A DNA stretch of 55,301 nucleotides from Clostridium sp. Cult3 (GCF_021655115.1 NZ_PPXY01000024.1:1-55301), one strand, 5' to 3'; shown: positions 35,434-44,851, counted from the first letter of the stretch. Numbers and translations are program-made. The notes: generated from the letters alone by a model not told the origin.

Positions 35434-35473
35434 TAAATTACTGACAATAGAAAGGGAAATAGAGGATGATAAT

Positions 35474-36748
35474 ATGTTTATAGATGTAGCTAAAATCAAT
35501 TTAAAAGCTGGAAATGGTGGCGATGGGGCAGTAGCGTTTAGAAGGGAAAAATATGAACCATCAGGGGGACCTTTTGGTGGAGACGGCGGAGATGGAGGTA
35601 GCATAATACTAGAAGCAGATGAAGGTATAAGAACCCTAATGGATTTTAGGTATAAACGTTCCTACAAAGGAGAAAATGGAGAAAACGGTAAGTCTAAAAA
35701 ACAATTTGGCAAAAAAGGACAAGACGTAGTTTTAAAAGTGCCTGTAGGGACTTTGGTAAAGGATGCAAACACAGATAAAGTAATAGTAGATATGAGGGAG
35801 CATGGGCAACTGTATACTATTGTCCAGGGCGGTAGAGGGGGTAGAGGAAATGCTAAATTTGCCACTGCTACTAGGCAAGCTCCTAGATTTGCTGAACCAG
35901 GTACAAAGGGAGAAGAAATAACTGTTATATTGGAACTAAAACTATTGGCCGATATAGGCCTTGTTGGTTTTCCAAATGTAGGCAAATCTACCATACTGTC
36001 AATATTATCAGCAGCTAAACCTAAAATCGACAATTATCACTTTACTACATTAAAGCCTAATTTAGGAGTAGTGCGGGTAGATGATGAAAAATCCTTTGTA
36101 ATAGCAGATATTCCAGGGTTAATAGAAGGTGCTCATGAAGGGGCAGGTTTAGGTCATGACTTTTTGAGGCATATTGAAAGGACCAGGGTATTGGTTCATG
36201 TACTAGATGCATCTGGCATAGAAGGTCGAAATCCAATTGATGATTTTTATAGGATAAATGAAGAATTGATTAAATACAATCCTAAGCTTTCTGATAAGCC
36301 ACAAATAATTGCAGCAAATAAAATGGATTTGCCCGGGGCTGATGAATGGCTGGAAAAAATAAAAATCGAATTTGAACCGCTAGGATATAAGGTTTATCCA
36401 ATTTCTGCTGCAACCATGGAAGGAGTTAACAAGTTAAAATTTGTCATGTGGGATGTTCTATCCAGTATAAAACCAGAATATGAAACCTTTGATGAGGAAA
36501 TAGAAATCACTTTAGAAGAACCAGAAGAGGAAACTGTAATAGTGAAAAAGGAAAATGGAAAATATATTGTTGAAGGCAGCTTTGTTGATAGGCTTATCCG
36601 TTCTACAAACTTTGAAGATTTGGATTCATTGAGATACTTTCAAAATTCTATGAGACAGAAGGGGGTAGTAGAAGAGCTTAAAAGATTGGGTGTTCAGGAA
36701 AATGATTCAGTATTTATTTGTGGATATGAATTTGAATTCTTTGATTAA
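35474..36748 (+). CDS. obgE: GTPase Obg
   Basis: The 424-residue ribosome-associated GTPase has a glycine-rich Obg fold (about 1-158, with GGDGGDGGSI), a G domain with GFPNVGKST (165-173), DIPGLIEGAHEG and NKMD, and a C-terminal OCT domain (from about 340). It acts in 50S assembly and stress or sporulation control. It has its own promoter. The Bacillus spo0B gene usually found before obg is absent. Confidence 0.97.
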   Translation: MFIDVAKINLKAGNGGDGAVAFRREKYEPSGGPFGGDGGDGGSIILEADEGIRTLMDFRYKRSYKGENGENGKSKKQFGKKGQDVVLKVPVGTLVKDANTDKVIVDMREHGQLYTIVQGGRGGRGNAKFATATRQAPRFAEPGTKGEEITVILELKLLADIGLVGFPNVGKSTILSILSAAKPKIDNYHFTTLKPNLGVVRVDDEKSFVIADIPGLIEGAHEGAGLGHDFLRHIERTRVLVHVLDASGIEGRNPIDDFYRINEELIKYNPKLSDKPQIIAANKMDLPGADEWLEKIKIEFEPLGYKVYPISAATMEGVNKLKFVMWDVLSSIKPEYETFDEEIEITLEEPEEETVIVKKENGKYIVEGSFVDRLIRSTNFEDLDSLRYFQNSMRQKGVVEELKRLGVQENDSVFICGYEFEFFD

Positions 36749-36767
36749 TGGAGGGTTTGAAGGTAAA

Positions 36768-36950
36768 ATGGACTGTTTTGATTGTGGCAATTGCAAGGAA
36801 AATCAACCAACCTATTATTGCCTAGCTAAAAATGAAGTAGTAATCAATAAGGCTTATAAGCCTAAAGAGAAAGCTAGAATTGGTTGGAAAAAAGGCAATA
36901 GGGATTATGAAGTTCATAGAAGACAATCTAGAAAGGAAATAGAAGTTTAA
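36768..36950 (+). CDS. Small Cys-rich hypothetical protein
   Basis: The 60-residue protein starts MDCFDCGNCKENQ and has a second cysteine region (YYCLAKN), followed by a very basic tail (KPKEKARIGWKKG and on). The CxxC-x2-C arrangement could bind zinc or an Fe-S cluster. I choose ATG at 36768 because GGAGGG lies about 12 bases upstream; the longer frame runs back through the end of obgE. It lies between obgE and yhbY, 19 bases before the latter, so a ribosome-related role is possible. I do not recognise it. Confidence 0.65.
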   Translation: MDCFDCGNCKENQPTYYCLAKNEVVINKAYKPKEKARIGWKKGNRDYEVHRRQSRKEIEV

Positions 36951-36969
36951 AGCAGAAGGAGTGTATTAA

Positions 36970-37260
36970 TTGTTAACGGGAAAACAAAGAAGTTATTTAA
37001 AAGGCTTAGCTAATACCATGGATCCTATATTTCAAGTAGGGAAAAGTGGTATTACGGACAATTTTATTAAGCAGGTAGATGAGGCCTTAGAAGCTAGAGA
37101 ATTAATAAAAATAAAGGTATTAAATAATAGCCTTTTAGAGTCTAAAGAGGTAGCTTTAGAATTAGCTGAAAAAACAAAAGCAGAATTCGTTCAAAGCATT
37201 GGGAGCAAACTTGTTTTATACAGAGAATCTGAGGAAAACAAAAAAATTCAATTACCTTAA
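36970..37260 (+). CDS. yhbY: YhbY-type ribosome assembly RNA-binding protein
   Basis: The 96-residue CRM-domain protein shows LTGKQRSYLKGLANTMDPI, QVGKSGITDNF and a final SKLVLYR. It binds pre-50S particles. It starts with TTG at 36970 behind AAGGAGTG. Its position between obgE and nadD is conserved in Bacillota. Confidence 0.93.
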   Translation: MLTGKQRSYLKGLANTMDPIFQVGKSGITDNFIKQVDEALEARELIKIKVLNNSLLESKEVALELAEKTKAEFVQSIGSKLVLYRESEENKKIQLP

Positions 37261-37268
37261 TAATAGTT

Positions 37269-37307
37269 TAAACTTCAGAAGTTTTTGTTTCTGAAGTTTA
37301 TTTATTA
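37269..37307 (+). terminator. Hairpin terminator after yhbY
   Basis: AAACTTCAGAA (37270-37280) pairs perfectly with TTCTGAAGTTT (37289-37299), followed by ATTTATT. The weak T run suggests partial read-through to nadD. Confidence 0.65.
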
Positions 37308-37332
37308 AGGTAGGATAGATGGAGGAGATATA

Positions 37333-37941
37333 TTGAATAGGAAAAAAGTAGGGATTATTGGAGGTACCTTTGATCCTATCCACTATGGTCACTTAATATT
37401 GGCTGAATACTCTAGGACAGCCTTTGGTCTTAATAAAGTACTATTTATACCTGCTGGAAATCCCCCTCACAAAAATGAGGAGAATATATCATCTATAGAC
37501 TGTAGATACCATATGACTTTGCTAGCAACTAACGCAAATCCGTATTTTATCGTTTCTTCCATAGAAATGAATAGAGAGGGAACCACCTATACAATTGATA
37601 CCATAAAACAATTGAAAAAGGAAAATGATAATGTAGATTATTATTTCATATTGGGAGAAGACTCCCTACAGGAAATCCATACCTGGAAGGATTATGATAA
37701 ACTGCTAAGTATTTGCAAGTTTATCGTAGCCCGACGACCCTATACAAATAAGAAGGTTCTAACGGATAAGGTGGGAGAACTAAATAGCTTATACGGAGAA
37801 TCCATATACATACTAGATACTCCATTGATAGAGATTTCATCTACTCAAATCAGGCATCGGATAAATATGGGACTATCCATTAAGTATTTGGTTCCAGAGG
37901 CAGTAGAACAATACATATATAAATATAAGATGTATGTTTAA
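37333..37941 (+). CDS. nadD: Nicotinate-nucleotide adenylyltransferase
   Basis: The 202-residue enzyme makes nicotinic acid adenine dinucleotide in NAD synthesis. GGTFDPIHYGHL (9-20) carries the nucleotidyl-transferase H-x-G-H motif, and ISSTQIRHRI is near the C-terminus. TTG at 37333 follows GGAGGAGA. It is followed 12 bases later by yqeK, the conserved arrangement. Confidence 0.96.
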   Translation: MNRKKVGIIGGTFDPIHYGHLILAEYSRTAFGLNKVLFIPAGNPPHKNEENISSIDCRYHMTLLATNANPYFIVSSIEMNREGTTYTIDTIKQLKKENDNVDYYFILGEDSLQEIHTWKDYDKLLSICKFIVARRPYTNKKVLTDKVGELNSLYGESIYILDTPLIEISSTQIRHRINMGLSIKYLVPEAVEQYIYKYKMYV

Positions 37942-37953
37942 TAGGAGGTTTTT

Positions 37954-38526
37954 ATGATAGAAAAATGGATGCATGAGAAATTAAAGGAAGATATAGGAGA
38001 AGCAAGATATAGACACTCTGTAGGTGTAATGAATACTAGCATTGAGTTAGCAAAAAGATATGGATATCCAGTAGAGGAAGCTGCATTGGCAGGTTTTTTA
38101 CATGATTGTGGAAAGATTCAGGGTGAAATAAACTTGTTGAAAACCGCTGATGACTTTGATATAATTTTAGATAATGTTATGCGAAACAACATACAACTGA
38201 TTCATGGTCCCCTAGGAGAGCAGATAGCTATTGAAGAATATCACATAACCAATAGGAATATCCTAGATGCTATTCGCTACCACACAACTGGACGTGAAAA
38301 CATGACCTTGTTGGAAAAGATAGTATATATGGCAGACATAATAGAGCCTGGCAGAAGTTTCGATGGAGTAGATAAGATTAGACAATTAGCTTATGAGGAT
38401 CTAGACCATGGTTTATTATATGCCCTAGACAGGACGATTATATTTGTGGTACAAAGAGGACTTTTAGTTCACTTAGATACAATTAAGGCAAGAAATCAGT
38501 TAATAATTCTAAAGGGTTTGGAGTGA
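37954..38526 (+). CDS. yqeK: HD-domain hydrolase YqeK
   Basis: The 190-residue HD-domain protein has metal-binding YRHSVGVM, HDCGK near 50 and HGPLGE near 87. YqeK-family enzymes hydrolyse diadenosine tetraphosphate symmetrically. It lies between nadD and the LCP-family gene and begins behind AGGAGG. Confidence 0.93.
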   Translation: MIEKWMHEKLKEDIGEARYRHSVGVMNTSIELAKRYGYPVEEAALAGFLHDCGKIQGEINLLKTADDFDIILDNVMRNNIQLIHGPLGEQIAIEEYHITNRNILDAIRYHTTGRENMTLLEKIVYMADIIEPGRSFDGVDKIRQLAYEDLDHGLLYALDRTIIFVVQRGLLVHLDTIKARNQLIILKGLE

Positions 38527-38532
38527 GTATAG

Positions 38533-39471
38533 GTGAAAAAGACATTTTTCAAAACTTTCTTTATTTCTTTTATTGCATTTTCTTTGGTTTGGAGTGGTTT
38601 TATTTACAATACTGTTATTAAAGCTCAAGGTGAAGACGATGAAGAGGTATATAAGGAGAATTTTATAGATAGACTAATGGATGGAAAGGAAGATATTACT
38701 TTTCTAGTAATGGGGGTAGACTCAAAGGATGCAAAAAATGCCTCTAATACTAGAACTGATACTATGATGCTCTGTAAAGCAAATAAATCTACCGGCGAAA
38801 TATCCATACTTTCAATACCAAGGGATACCAAAGCTCGTATTCGCGGTAGAAGGAATGACGAAAAGATAAACCATGCTCATGCCTATGGCGGACCAGAATT
38901 GTCGGTAAAGACTGTAAAGGATTTACTAGGGGTAGATTTGGAATATTATGTGAGAGTAGATTACAAAATAGTTAAGGAATATGTGAATTTAATAGATGGA
39001 GTAGAAGTGTATGTTCCTATGGATATGAAATATAGTGATCCTGTGGCAGATCCTCCCCTATACATCGATTTAAAACAGGGACAACAGGTTTTATATGGGG
39101 ACGAAGCTCTTCAATTCTTAAGATTTAGGAAAGGTTATGCAGATCAAGATCTAGGAAGAATAAAGGCACAACAACAATTTGTGGCAGCTGCCATAGAAAA
39201 GACCTTAAGGCCAGCTAATATTGTAAATATACCTCAGATGATAAAAACCTACTATGACTATGTAGATACAAATATTCCCTTTGACGTTGTAATGAAATTT
39301 GCTATGAAGGCTAAAAATTTTAGTTCTGATAAGGTTAATATGGCTACATTACCGGGAGATGGAGAGTATATTGGAGGAGTATCCTATTTTATTCTAAATG
39401 AAGAAGAAAGCTCCAAATTAGTCAATGCTATGTTTACCGAACATAGAACTGTTGAAAATATAGATGATTAA
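38533..39471 (+). CDS. LytR-CpsA-Psr family cell-wall polymer ligase
   Basis: The 312-residue protein has one N-terminal membrane segment (about 5-27) and an extracellular LCP domain with ITFLVMGVDSKDA, NTRTDTMMLC, SIPRDTKARIRG and LRFRKGYADQDLGR. Such enzymes attach teichoic acids or other polymers to peptidoglycan. It starts with GTG at 38533. It is placed after yqeK, as in many clostridia. Confidence 0.94.
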   Translation: MKKTFFKTFFISFIAFSLVWSGFIYNTVIKAQGEDDEEVYKENFIDRLMDGKEDITFLVMGVDSKDAKNASNTRTDTMMLCKANKSTGEISILSIPRDTKARIRGRRNDEKINHAHAYGGPELSVKTVKDLLGVDLEYYVRVDYKIVKEYVNLIDGVEVYVPMDMKYSDPVADPPLYIDLKQGQQVLYGDEALQFLRFRKGYADQDLGRIKAQQQFVAAAIEKTLRPANIVNIPQMIKTYYDYVDTNIPFDVVMKFAMKAKNFSSDKVNMATLPGDGEYIGGVSYFILNEEESSKLVNAMFTEHRTVENIDD

Positions 39472-39508
39472 AGTAGCAGATTAAATTAAATTATCAGGAG
39501 GTAATTAA

Positions 39509-39862
39509 GTGAAGGATATTGATGGAAGAATATCTATTATCGCAAAAGCTTGTTATGATAAAAAAGCATTTGATATAAAGATATTAAATTTACGAAACCT
39601 AACACCTATAGCCGATTATTTTGTCATTGCCAGTGGAAACTCTACAACTCAAGTAGCTGCTATAGCTGATGAAGTTGAAGAAAAGATGGAAAAGGCAGGA
39701 TACCGTCTATTGGGTAAGGAGGGATATCAAACTGGCAGGTGGGTGTTAATGGATTTTGGGGATATTGTAGTGCATGTATTTCATAAAGAAGATAGGGACT
39801 TTTACAATCTTGAAAAATTGTGGGCAGATAGCGAGGAAGTGGTATTGGATAGTATACCATAA
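39509..39862 (+). CDS. rsfS: Ribosome silencing factor RsfS
   Basis: The 117-residue protein binds L14 and blocks subunit joining during starvation. LTPIADYFVIASGNSTTQV and GRWVLMDFGDIVVHVF are diagnostic. GTG at 39509 follows CAGGAGG. It ends the nadD-yqeK-LCP-rsfS block. Confidence 0.96.
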   Translation: MKDIDGRISIIAKACYDKKAFDIKILNLRNLTPIADYFVIASGNSTTQVAAIADEVEEKMEKAGYRLLGKEGYQTGRWVLMDFGDIVVHVFHKEDRDFYNLEKLWADSEEVVLDSIP

Positions 39863-39925
39863 ATATTTTTTTACAAGATTGAATATTTATATAAATATTT
39901 TAGAAATTATAAAGGAGGACATAAG

Positions 39926-40306
39926 ATGAGTATTAGTTCAATAGCAACTAACAAAGCACCATCGGCTGTAGGCCCTTATTCTCAAGGGATTAAAGCCAAT
40001 AGTCTAATATTTACATCAGGACAACTTCCAATAGTCCCAGAGACTGGGGAGTTGCTTAAAAATGATATTAAAAAAGAAACTAGACAGTGTTTAGAAAATG
40101 TAAACTCAATATTAAAGGAAGCAGGCGCTACATTAGAGAATGTAGTTAAGGTAAATATATACATAGTAAATATGGATGATTTTTCGTCTATAAATGAGGT
40201 ATATGAAGAATACTTTAACGAACATAAACCAGCTCGTTCCTGTGTGGAAGTGTCAAGATTACCTAAGGATGGAAACATAGAAATAGAGGCTATAGCGATA
40301 TTATAA
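39926..40306 (+). CDS. ridA: RidA-family enamine/imine deaminase
   Basis: The 126-residue protein is full length, with NKAPSAVGPYSQGIKAN near the start and the substrate Arg in ARSCVEVSRLPKDG near the end. It hydrolyses reactive enamines produced by PLP enzymes such as serine/threonine dehydratases. It is preceded by AAGGAGG and ends before a bidirectional terminator. Confidence 0.95.
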   Translation: MSISSIATNKAPSAVGPYSQGIKANSLIFTSGQLPIVPETGELLKNDIKKETRQCLENVNSILKEAGATLENVVKVNIYIVNMDDFSSINEVYEEYFNEHKPARSCVEVSRLPKDGNIEIEAIAIL

Positions 40307-40310
40307 TATG

Positions 40311-40342
40311 ATAAAACCTTGCCTTCAAAGGCAAGGTTTTAT
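40311..40342. terminator. Bidirectional terminator between ridA and dacF
   Basis: A 15-bp perfect inverted repeat, ATAAAACCTTGCCTT and its complement, has a two-base centre. T runs on both strands let it serve both converging genes. The stop codon of the leftward gene lies inside the right arm. Confidence 0.85.
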
Positions 40343-41610
40343 CGTAGTGGATTTTGAACTCGATATAATGAACCTCTCCGCTTTTTTCTTTGTCTCTGCT
40401 TTTTAAAAGATATAATCCTACCTACAACTAATATTCCAATTAATAAAACATACCATTTGCTGAGAACTTTATTAGCTAGGGTTACAGTTGGCGTTTTTTC
40501 AACATTTAAAGTAGAGATTATATCAACATCTCCTAGCAACTGACCATCAAGATAATACTCTACCTTACCCAGTACTTGCCCTTCTTCTATTGGTGCTTGG
40601 ATTGTGCCATTAATAAAAACCTTTTTTTCTAGCCTGTCCATACTTCCTTTAAGAATAGAAGCAGATAAATTTTCCTTTAGAATCCCTGCTACCATCGAAT
40701 TTGTACCATCTACCACTTCAATATTATCGACAAATTGATCTTTAAAAGCAATATTGGCTTTTTCATAATTATTAAACCCGTAATTTAATAATTTATGAAT
40801 ATCAGTATAAACTTCCCTGCCATTAGCCTTTAAAACCACTGCAATAAGCCTTTGGTTTCCCCTTTCTGCTGAAGCCACTAAACAATTTTGAGCTGCTACA
40901 GTATATCCAGTTTTTATTCCAGTGATGCCTTCATACTTAATGGGTACAATTTTTCCATCTACATCAATTTTTATCGTACTATATAGAAGTCTATTGGCAG
41001 ATTTTAAGTACCTTTCTTCAGCCTTTTTATTCGTTGCAGGAATAATATAAGTGTAGTTTTTGACTATCTGCTTGAAGGTATCATTTTCCATGGCGTATTT
41101 AGCCATAAGGCTCAAATCATAGGCAGTTGTTAGGTGATTTTCAGCAGTTAAACCGTTGGGATTTTCAAAGTTTGTGTTTAAAGCACCTACTTCCTTAGCT
41201 TTAACATTCATCAATTTAACAAACTCATCAATATTACCAGAAATATGTTTTGCTAAGGCCAAGGCCGCATCATTAGCAGATTCGATCAAGAGAGCATATA
41301 ACATATCTTCAAATTTTACTTGCTCTTCAGGCTCCAAGGCTATATGGCTACCATCTGTAAGGTGTATTACTTCTTCATCTACGGTAACATAGTCTTCCAT
41401 GTTTCCATTCTCTATAGCTAGTATACCAGTCATAATTTTCGTAGTGCTAGCAGGTTGCAATTTCATATGAGGGTTTTTTGCATATAGTACTTGCCCCGTA
41501 TCCATATCTATGAGTATAGCCCCTTCTCCAGAAAGGTTTAATTCCTCAGCATAGGATATATTATATGTAGATAATAACAAAAGTAAGAGAAAACAAAAAA
41601 ATTTTTTCAA
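40339..41610 (-). CDS. D-alanyl-D-alanine carboxypeptidase (DacF/PBP5 type)
   Basis: The 423-residue penicillin-binding protein has a signal peptide (cleavage probably after SYA, about residue 21). Its catalytic motifs are STTK (55-58), SAN (111-113) and KTG (233-235), followed by a PBP5 C-terminal domain and a C-terminal hydrophobic anchor with a basic tail. It trims pentapeptides in peptidoglycan; sporulating clostridia have several paralogs (DacF is the sporulation-linked one), so the exact identity is uncertain. It runs leftward, divergent from comEA, preceded by AGGAGGGGG. Confidence 0.94.
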   Translation of the reverse strand: MKKFFCFLLLLLLSTYNISYAEELNLSGEGAILIDMDTGQVLYAKNPHMKLQPASTTKIMTGILAIENGNMEDYVTVDEEVIHLTDGSHIALEPEEQVKFEDMLYALLIESANDAALALAKHISGNIDEFVKLMNVKAKEVGALNTNFENPNGLTAENHLTTAYDLSLMAKYAMENDTFKQIVKNYTYIIPATNKKAEERYLKSANRLLYSTIKIDVDGKIVPIKYEGITGIKTGYTVAAQNCLVASAERGNQRLIAVVLKANGREVYTDIHKLLNYGFNNYEKANIAFKDQFVDNIEVVDGTNSMVAGILKENLSASILKGSMDRLEKKVFINGTIQAPIEEGQVLGKVEYYLDGQLLGDVDIISTLNVEKTPTVTLANKVLSKWYVLLIGILVVGRIISFKKQRQRKKRRGSLYRVQNPLR

Positions 41611-41743
41611 ACAACCCCCTCCTTTTCCTATATAATTAAGTATATCAGAAATAGAAGTTTTTTTTAATATGATTTTTATAAAAAGAGGAAATTTGCAAAT
41701 GAAGTCGAATATTAGTAGGAGTATTAAATTGAGGGGTGAACAT

Positions 41744-42358
41744 ATGGATTATTTTACAAAAAAAGAACGAACAGTTATAATACTATTGATAATGGTTATA
41801 GTTTTATTATCAATTATTAGCTTTTTTAACAAAAACTATTCAACAGTTACAAAAGATGAACTTGGAGATGAAGTTGACCCTGAGGACTTACTTATTGAAT
41901 TAGAGGAGCCAGAAAATGAAACAGAAGATGGAATTATAATGGTACATATTAGTGGCCAAGTATACAATCCAGGATTAGTCGAGTTGCCTTCTAACTCTAG
42001 GGTAATCGATGCAGTAAATTTAGCTGGAGGATTGAAAAAAGACGCAGACTTGGATAAAATAAACTTAGCTAAAAAATTAGCAGACGAAGAAAAAATATAT
42101 ATACCTAAAATAGGTGAAGAAGAAACAACTATGGAAAATTATACAAATATGGAGTCTAGTAGTGGTGATAAGATTAATATCAACACATGTACTAAAGAAG
42201 AACTTACATCTCTACCAGGTATAGGCGAAGTATTAGCTGGAAGGATATTGGAATATCGAGAACAGAATCCATTTAATACAATCGACGATATAAAAAATGT
42301 ATCTGGTATAGGGGAAAAGAAATTCGAGAGCATAAAGGAATTGATAAGGACAAGATGA
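41744..42358 (+). CDS. comEA: ComEA-type DNA-binding protein
   Basis: The 204-residue protein has one N-terminal membrane helix (about 9-28), a SLBB-type soluble ligand domain (VHISGQVYNPGLVELP), a linker and a C-terminal helix-hairpin-helix pair (NINTCTKEELTSLPGIG). It is the surface DNA receptor of natural competence. ATG at 41744 follows AGGGGTGA; the longer frame upstream lacks a site. It is 13 bases before selD. comEC lies 9 kb downstream. Confidence 0.9.
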   Translation: MDYFTKKERTVIILLIMVIVLLSIISFFNKNYSTVTKDELGDEVDPEDLLIELEEPENETEDGIIMVHISGQVYNPGLVELPSNSRVIDAVNLAGGLKKDADLDKINLAKKLADEEKIYIPKIGEEETTMENYTNMESSSGDKININTCTKEELTSLPGIGEVLAGRILEYREQNPFNTIDDIKNVSGIGEKKFESIKELIRTR

Positions 42359-42371
42359 AGGAGTGAATAGA

Positions 42372-43403
42372 ATGGATATAAGATTAACCCAATTAACAAA
42401 AACCTCTGGCTGAGCTGCTAAAATCGGTCCCGATGTATTGGCACAAGTTTTGTGCCATTTACCAAAGAGCTTTGATGAAAATTTAATCGTAGGATTAGAT
42501 ACATCTGATGATGCAGCTGTATATAAAATAGATGAAAACTTAGCGTTAATTCAAACTTTGGACTTTTTTACACCAGTAGTAGATGATCCCTATGTATTTG
42601 GACAGATAGCTGCTGCTAACTCCCTAAGCGATGTATATGCCATGGGAGGAGAACCCAGATTAGCTATGAATATAGTATGTTTTCCCAATTGCTTGGAGCC
42701 AGATGTATTGGTAGAGATATTGAAAGGTGGACATGATAAAGTAGCAGAGGCAGGTGCAATTTTAGTAGGGGGGCATACGGTAGAAGATGACGAACCAAAA
42801 TATGGATTATCAGTAGCGGGATTTGTACACCCTGATAAAGTGTTAACCAATAGCAATGCAAAACCAGGGGATGTACTGGTTATTACGAAGCCTTTAGGTT
42901 TAGGCATCATAAACACTGCAATAAAAGGAGGTATTGCTGATAAGACCTCTTACGATGAGGCTGTTAAAGTCATGTCTACATTAAATAAATTTGGCAAGGA
43001 AGCATTAGATAAGGTAAAGGTAAATAGCGTGACGGATATTACTGGTTTTGGACTTCTTGGGCATGCTTTAGAGATGGCGGAAGGCAGTGAAGTTACTATC
43101 AAGATTCACCATGAAAATATTCCTCTAATAGCCAATACATTGGAATATGCACAAATGGGTTTAGTACCTGCTGGTGCCTATGCTAATAGGGGACATATTG
43201 GAGATAAGGTAAAGTTTGCAAATCAAATTTCTGAAGATATGGAGGATGCACTATTCGATCCTCAAACATCAGGTGGACTACTAATATCTCTTCCTAAGGA
43301 AGAAGCAGATCGATTACTTGGTGGTCTAGTCAACAATCCAACCTCCTATGGAATAATTGGAGAAGTGGTGGAAAAAGAGGATCATTATTTAATTGTCGAA
43401 TAA
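42372..43403 (+). CDS. selD: Selenide, water dikinase, itself a selenoprotein (Sec at codon 14)
   Basis: This 343-residue enzyme makes selenophosphate from selenide and ATP. The frame starts at ATG 42372 behind GAAGGAGTG and reads [13 protein letters not shown], then an in-frame TGA (42411-42413), then AAKIGPDVL. The TGA falls exactly at the position of the catalytic Cys/Sec in SelD, with Lys17 following. The rest is a normal SelD ([52 protein letters not shown]). A standard caller would wrongly start near 42438. It is the first gene of selD-selA-selB. The product both requires and supplies selenocysteine, which implies a feedback on Se supply. Confidence 0.96.
42411..42457 (+). promoter_or_regulatory. 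Bacterial SECIS element in selD
   Basis: Downstream of the UGA at 42411, TGGCACAA (42439-42446) pairs with TTGTGCCA (42450-42457) across the loop GTT. The apical loop is about 34 bases from the UGA, within the known range for SelB binding. It lies within the coding sequence, as expected of bacterial SECIS. Confidence 0.75.
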
Positions 43404-43423
43404 ATTGTGAGGAGAGGAACTGT

Positions 43424-44851
43424 ATGAGTGAAAGTAAAAATCTATTTACACTAATTCCAAAAGTAGATGAATTACTAGAATATGATAGTATAAATCAACT
43501 ATTAGATATTATGCCAAGAAAATTGGTGATAGATTCAATAAGGGAAGAAATAGATCTTATTAGGAAGGATATTAAAAACAAAAGACTAGATGAAAAAGGA
43601 ATAAATGAGAGAAATAAGATTTTATCAAAACTGATAATTAAAAGAGCTAATAAGAAAAACTCTTATAAGTTGAAAAGGGTAATAAATGGTACTGGAGTAG
43701 TAATCCATACTAATATTGGCCGTTCTCTAATTCATGAGGAAATTATGGATAATGTAGCTGAAATTGCAACTAACTATTCAAATCTAGAATACGATTTAGA
43801 GGAAGGTATTAGAGGTTCTAGATATAGTCATTTAGAGGACATAGTTGTTGAAATAACCGGTGGAGAAGCTGCTATGGTGGTAAACAACAATGCTGCTGCA
43901 GTATTGTTAGTATTAAGTACTCTAGCTAAAGACAGAGAGGTCATAGTATCTAGAGGGGAACTAATAGAAATTGGCGGCTCCTTTAGGATTCCCGATGTAA
44001 TGGAGCAAAGTGGTGCCAATTTGGTATCCGTAGGAACTACAAACAAAACCCATCTTTGGGACTATGAGAATGCTATCAATGAAGAAACAGCTGTGTTGCT
44101 AAAAGTACACACTAGCAATTACAGAATATTAGGTTTTACCTCCTCTATATCATCGGAAGAATTGTATACTTTAAAACAAAAATATGATATTCCATTGGTA
44201 GAAGATTTAGGTAGTGGAGTATTAATCGACCTATCAAAATATGGCTTAGAATATGAGCCCACAGTACAGGATTCCATTAAGAATGGGGTAGATGTAGTAA
44301 CCTTTAGTGGCGATAAGCTATTAGGCGGGCCTCAAGCTGGAATTATAGTTGGAAAAAGAGAATACATTGAGGCTATGAAAAGGAACCCATTGACCAGAGC
44401 TTTTAGGATAGACAAATTTACTATATCAGCTTTAGAAGCTACTCTTAGACTTTATTTAGATGAAAAAAATGCAGTAGAAAAAATACCTACACTACAGATG
44501 TTGACCATAGATATAGAAAAATTGGAAAATAAAGCAAATATACTATATAATCTACTTATGGAGTCTATTGATTATGAAGACTTAATAATAAACATAGTAG
44601 ATGATTATTCAGAAGTAGGGGGAGGTTCTTTACCGCTGGAGAGAATTCCAACTAAGTGTATAAGTCTAAAGTTAAATAAATCAAGCCTATCTGAGTTTGA
44701 AAAGCATTTGAGAGAATATGAGATTCCTATAATTACTAGAGTATATAAAGATACCATATTTATCGATCTAAGAACAGTAAAAGAAAAAGAGTTCCATATA
44801 GTAGTAGATGGCATATCCTATGCTTTAAAGGAACTAGAAGGAGTGCATTAG
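43424..44851 (+). CDS. selA: L-seryl-tRNA(Sec) selenium transferase
   Basis: The 475-residue PLP enzyme converts Ser-tRNA(Sec) to Sec-tRNA(Sec) using selenophosphate. The N-terminal tRNA-binding domain is present. RVINGTGVVIHTNIGRS is near 85, and the PLP lysine is Lys298 in FSGDKLLGGPQAG. It is full length. It starts behind GAGGAGAGG and ends directly before the selB ATG. Confidence 0.97.
   Translation: MSESKNLFTLIPKVDELLEYDSINQLLDIMPRKLVIDSIREEIDLIRKDIKNKRLDEKGINERNKILSKLIIKRANKKNSYKLKRVINGTGVVIHTNIGRSLIHEEIMDNVAEIATNYSNLEYDLEEGIRGSRYSHLEDIVVEITGGEAAMVVNNNAAAVLLVLSTLAKDREVIVSRGELIEIGGSFRIPDVMEQSGANLVSVGTTNKTHLWDYENAINEETAVLLKVHTSNYRILGFTSSISSEELYTLKQKYDIPLVEDLGSGVLIDLSKYGLEYEPTVQDSIKNGVDVVTFSGDKLLGGPQAGIIVGKREYIEAMKRNPLTRAFRIDKFTISALEATLRLYLDEKNAVEKIPTLQMLTIDIEKLENKANILYNLLMESIDYEDLIINIVDDYSEVGGGSLPLERIPTKCISLKLNKSSLSEFEKHLREYEIPIITRVYKDTIFIDLRTVKEKEFHIVVDGISYALKELEGVH

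Noticed and set aside
35662-36033. 123-residue minus-strand frame opposite obgE
   Set aside because: Arises from the complement of glycine-rich Obg codons; no independent evidence.
42411-42413. Nonsense mutation or pseudogene in selD
   Set aside because: The TGA falls at the known Sec position, is followed by a SECIS-like hairpin, and the complete Sec machinery is adjacent.
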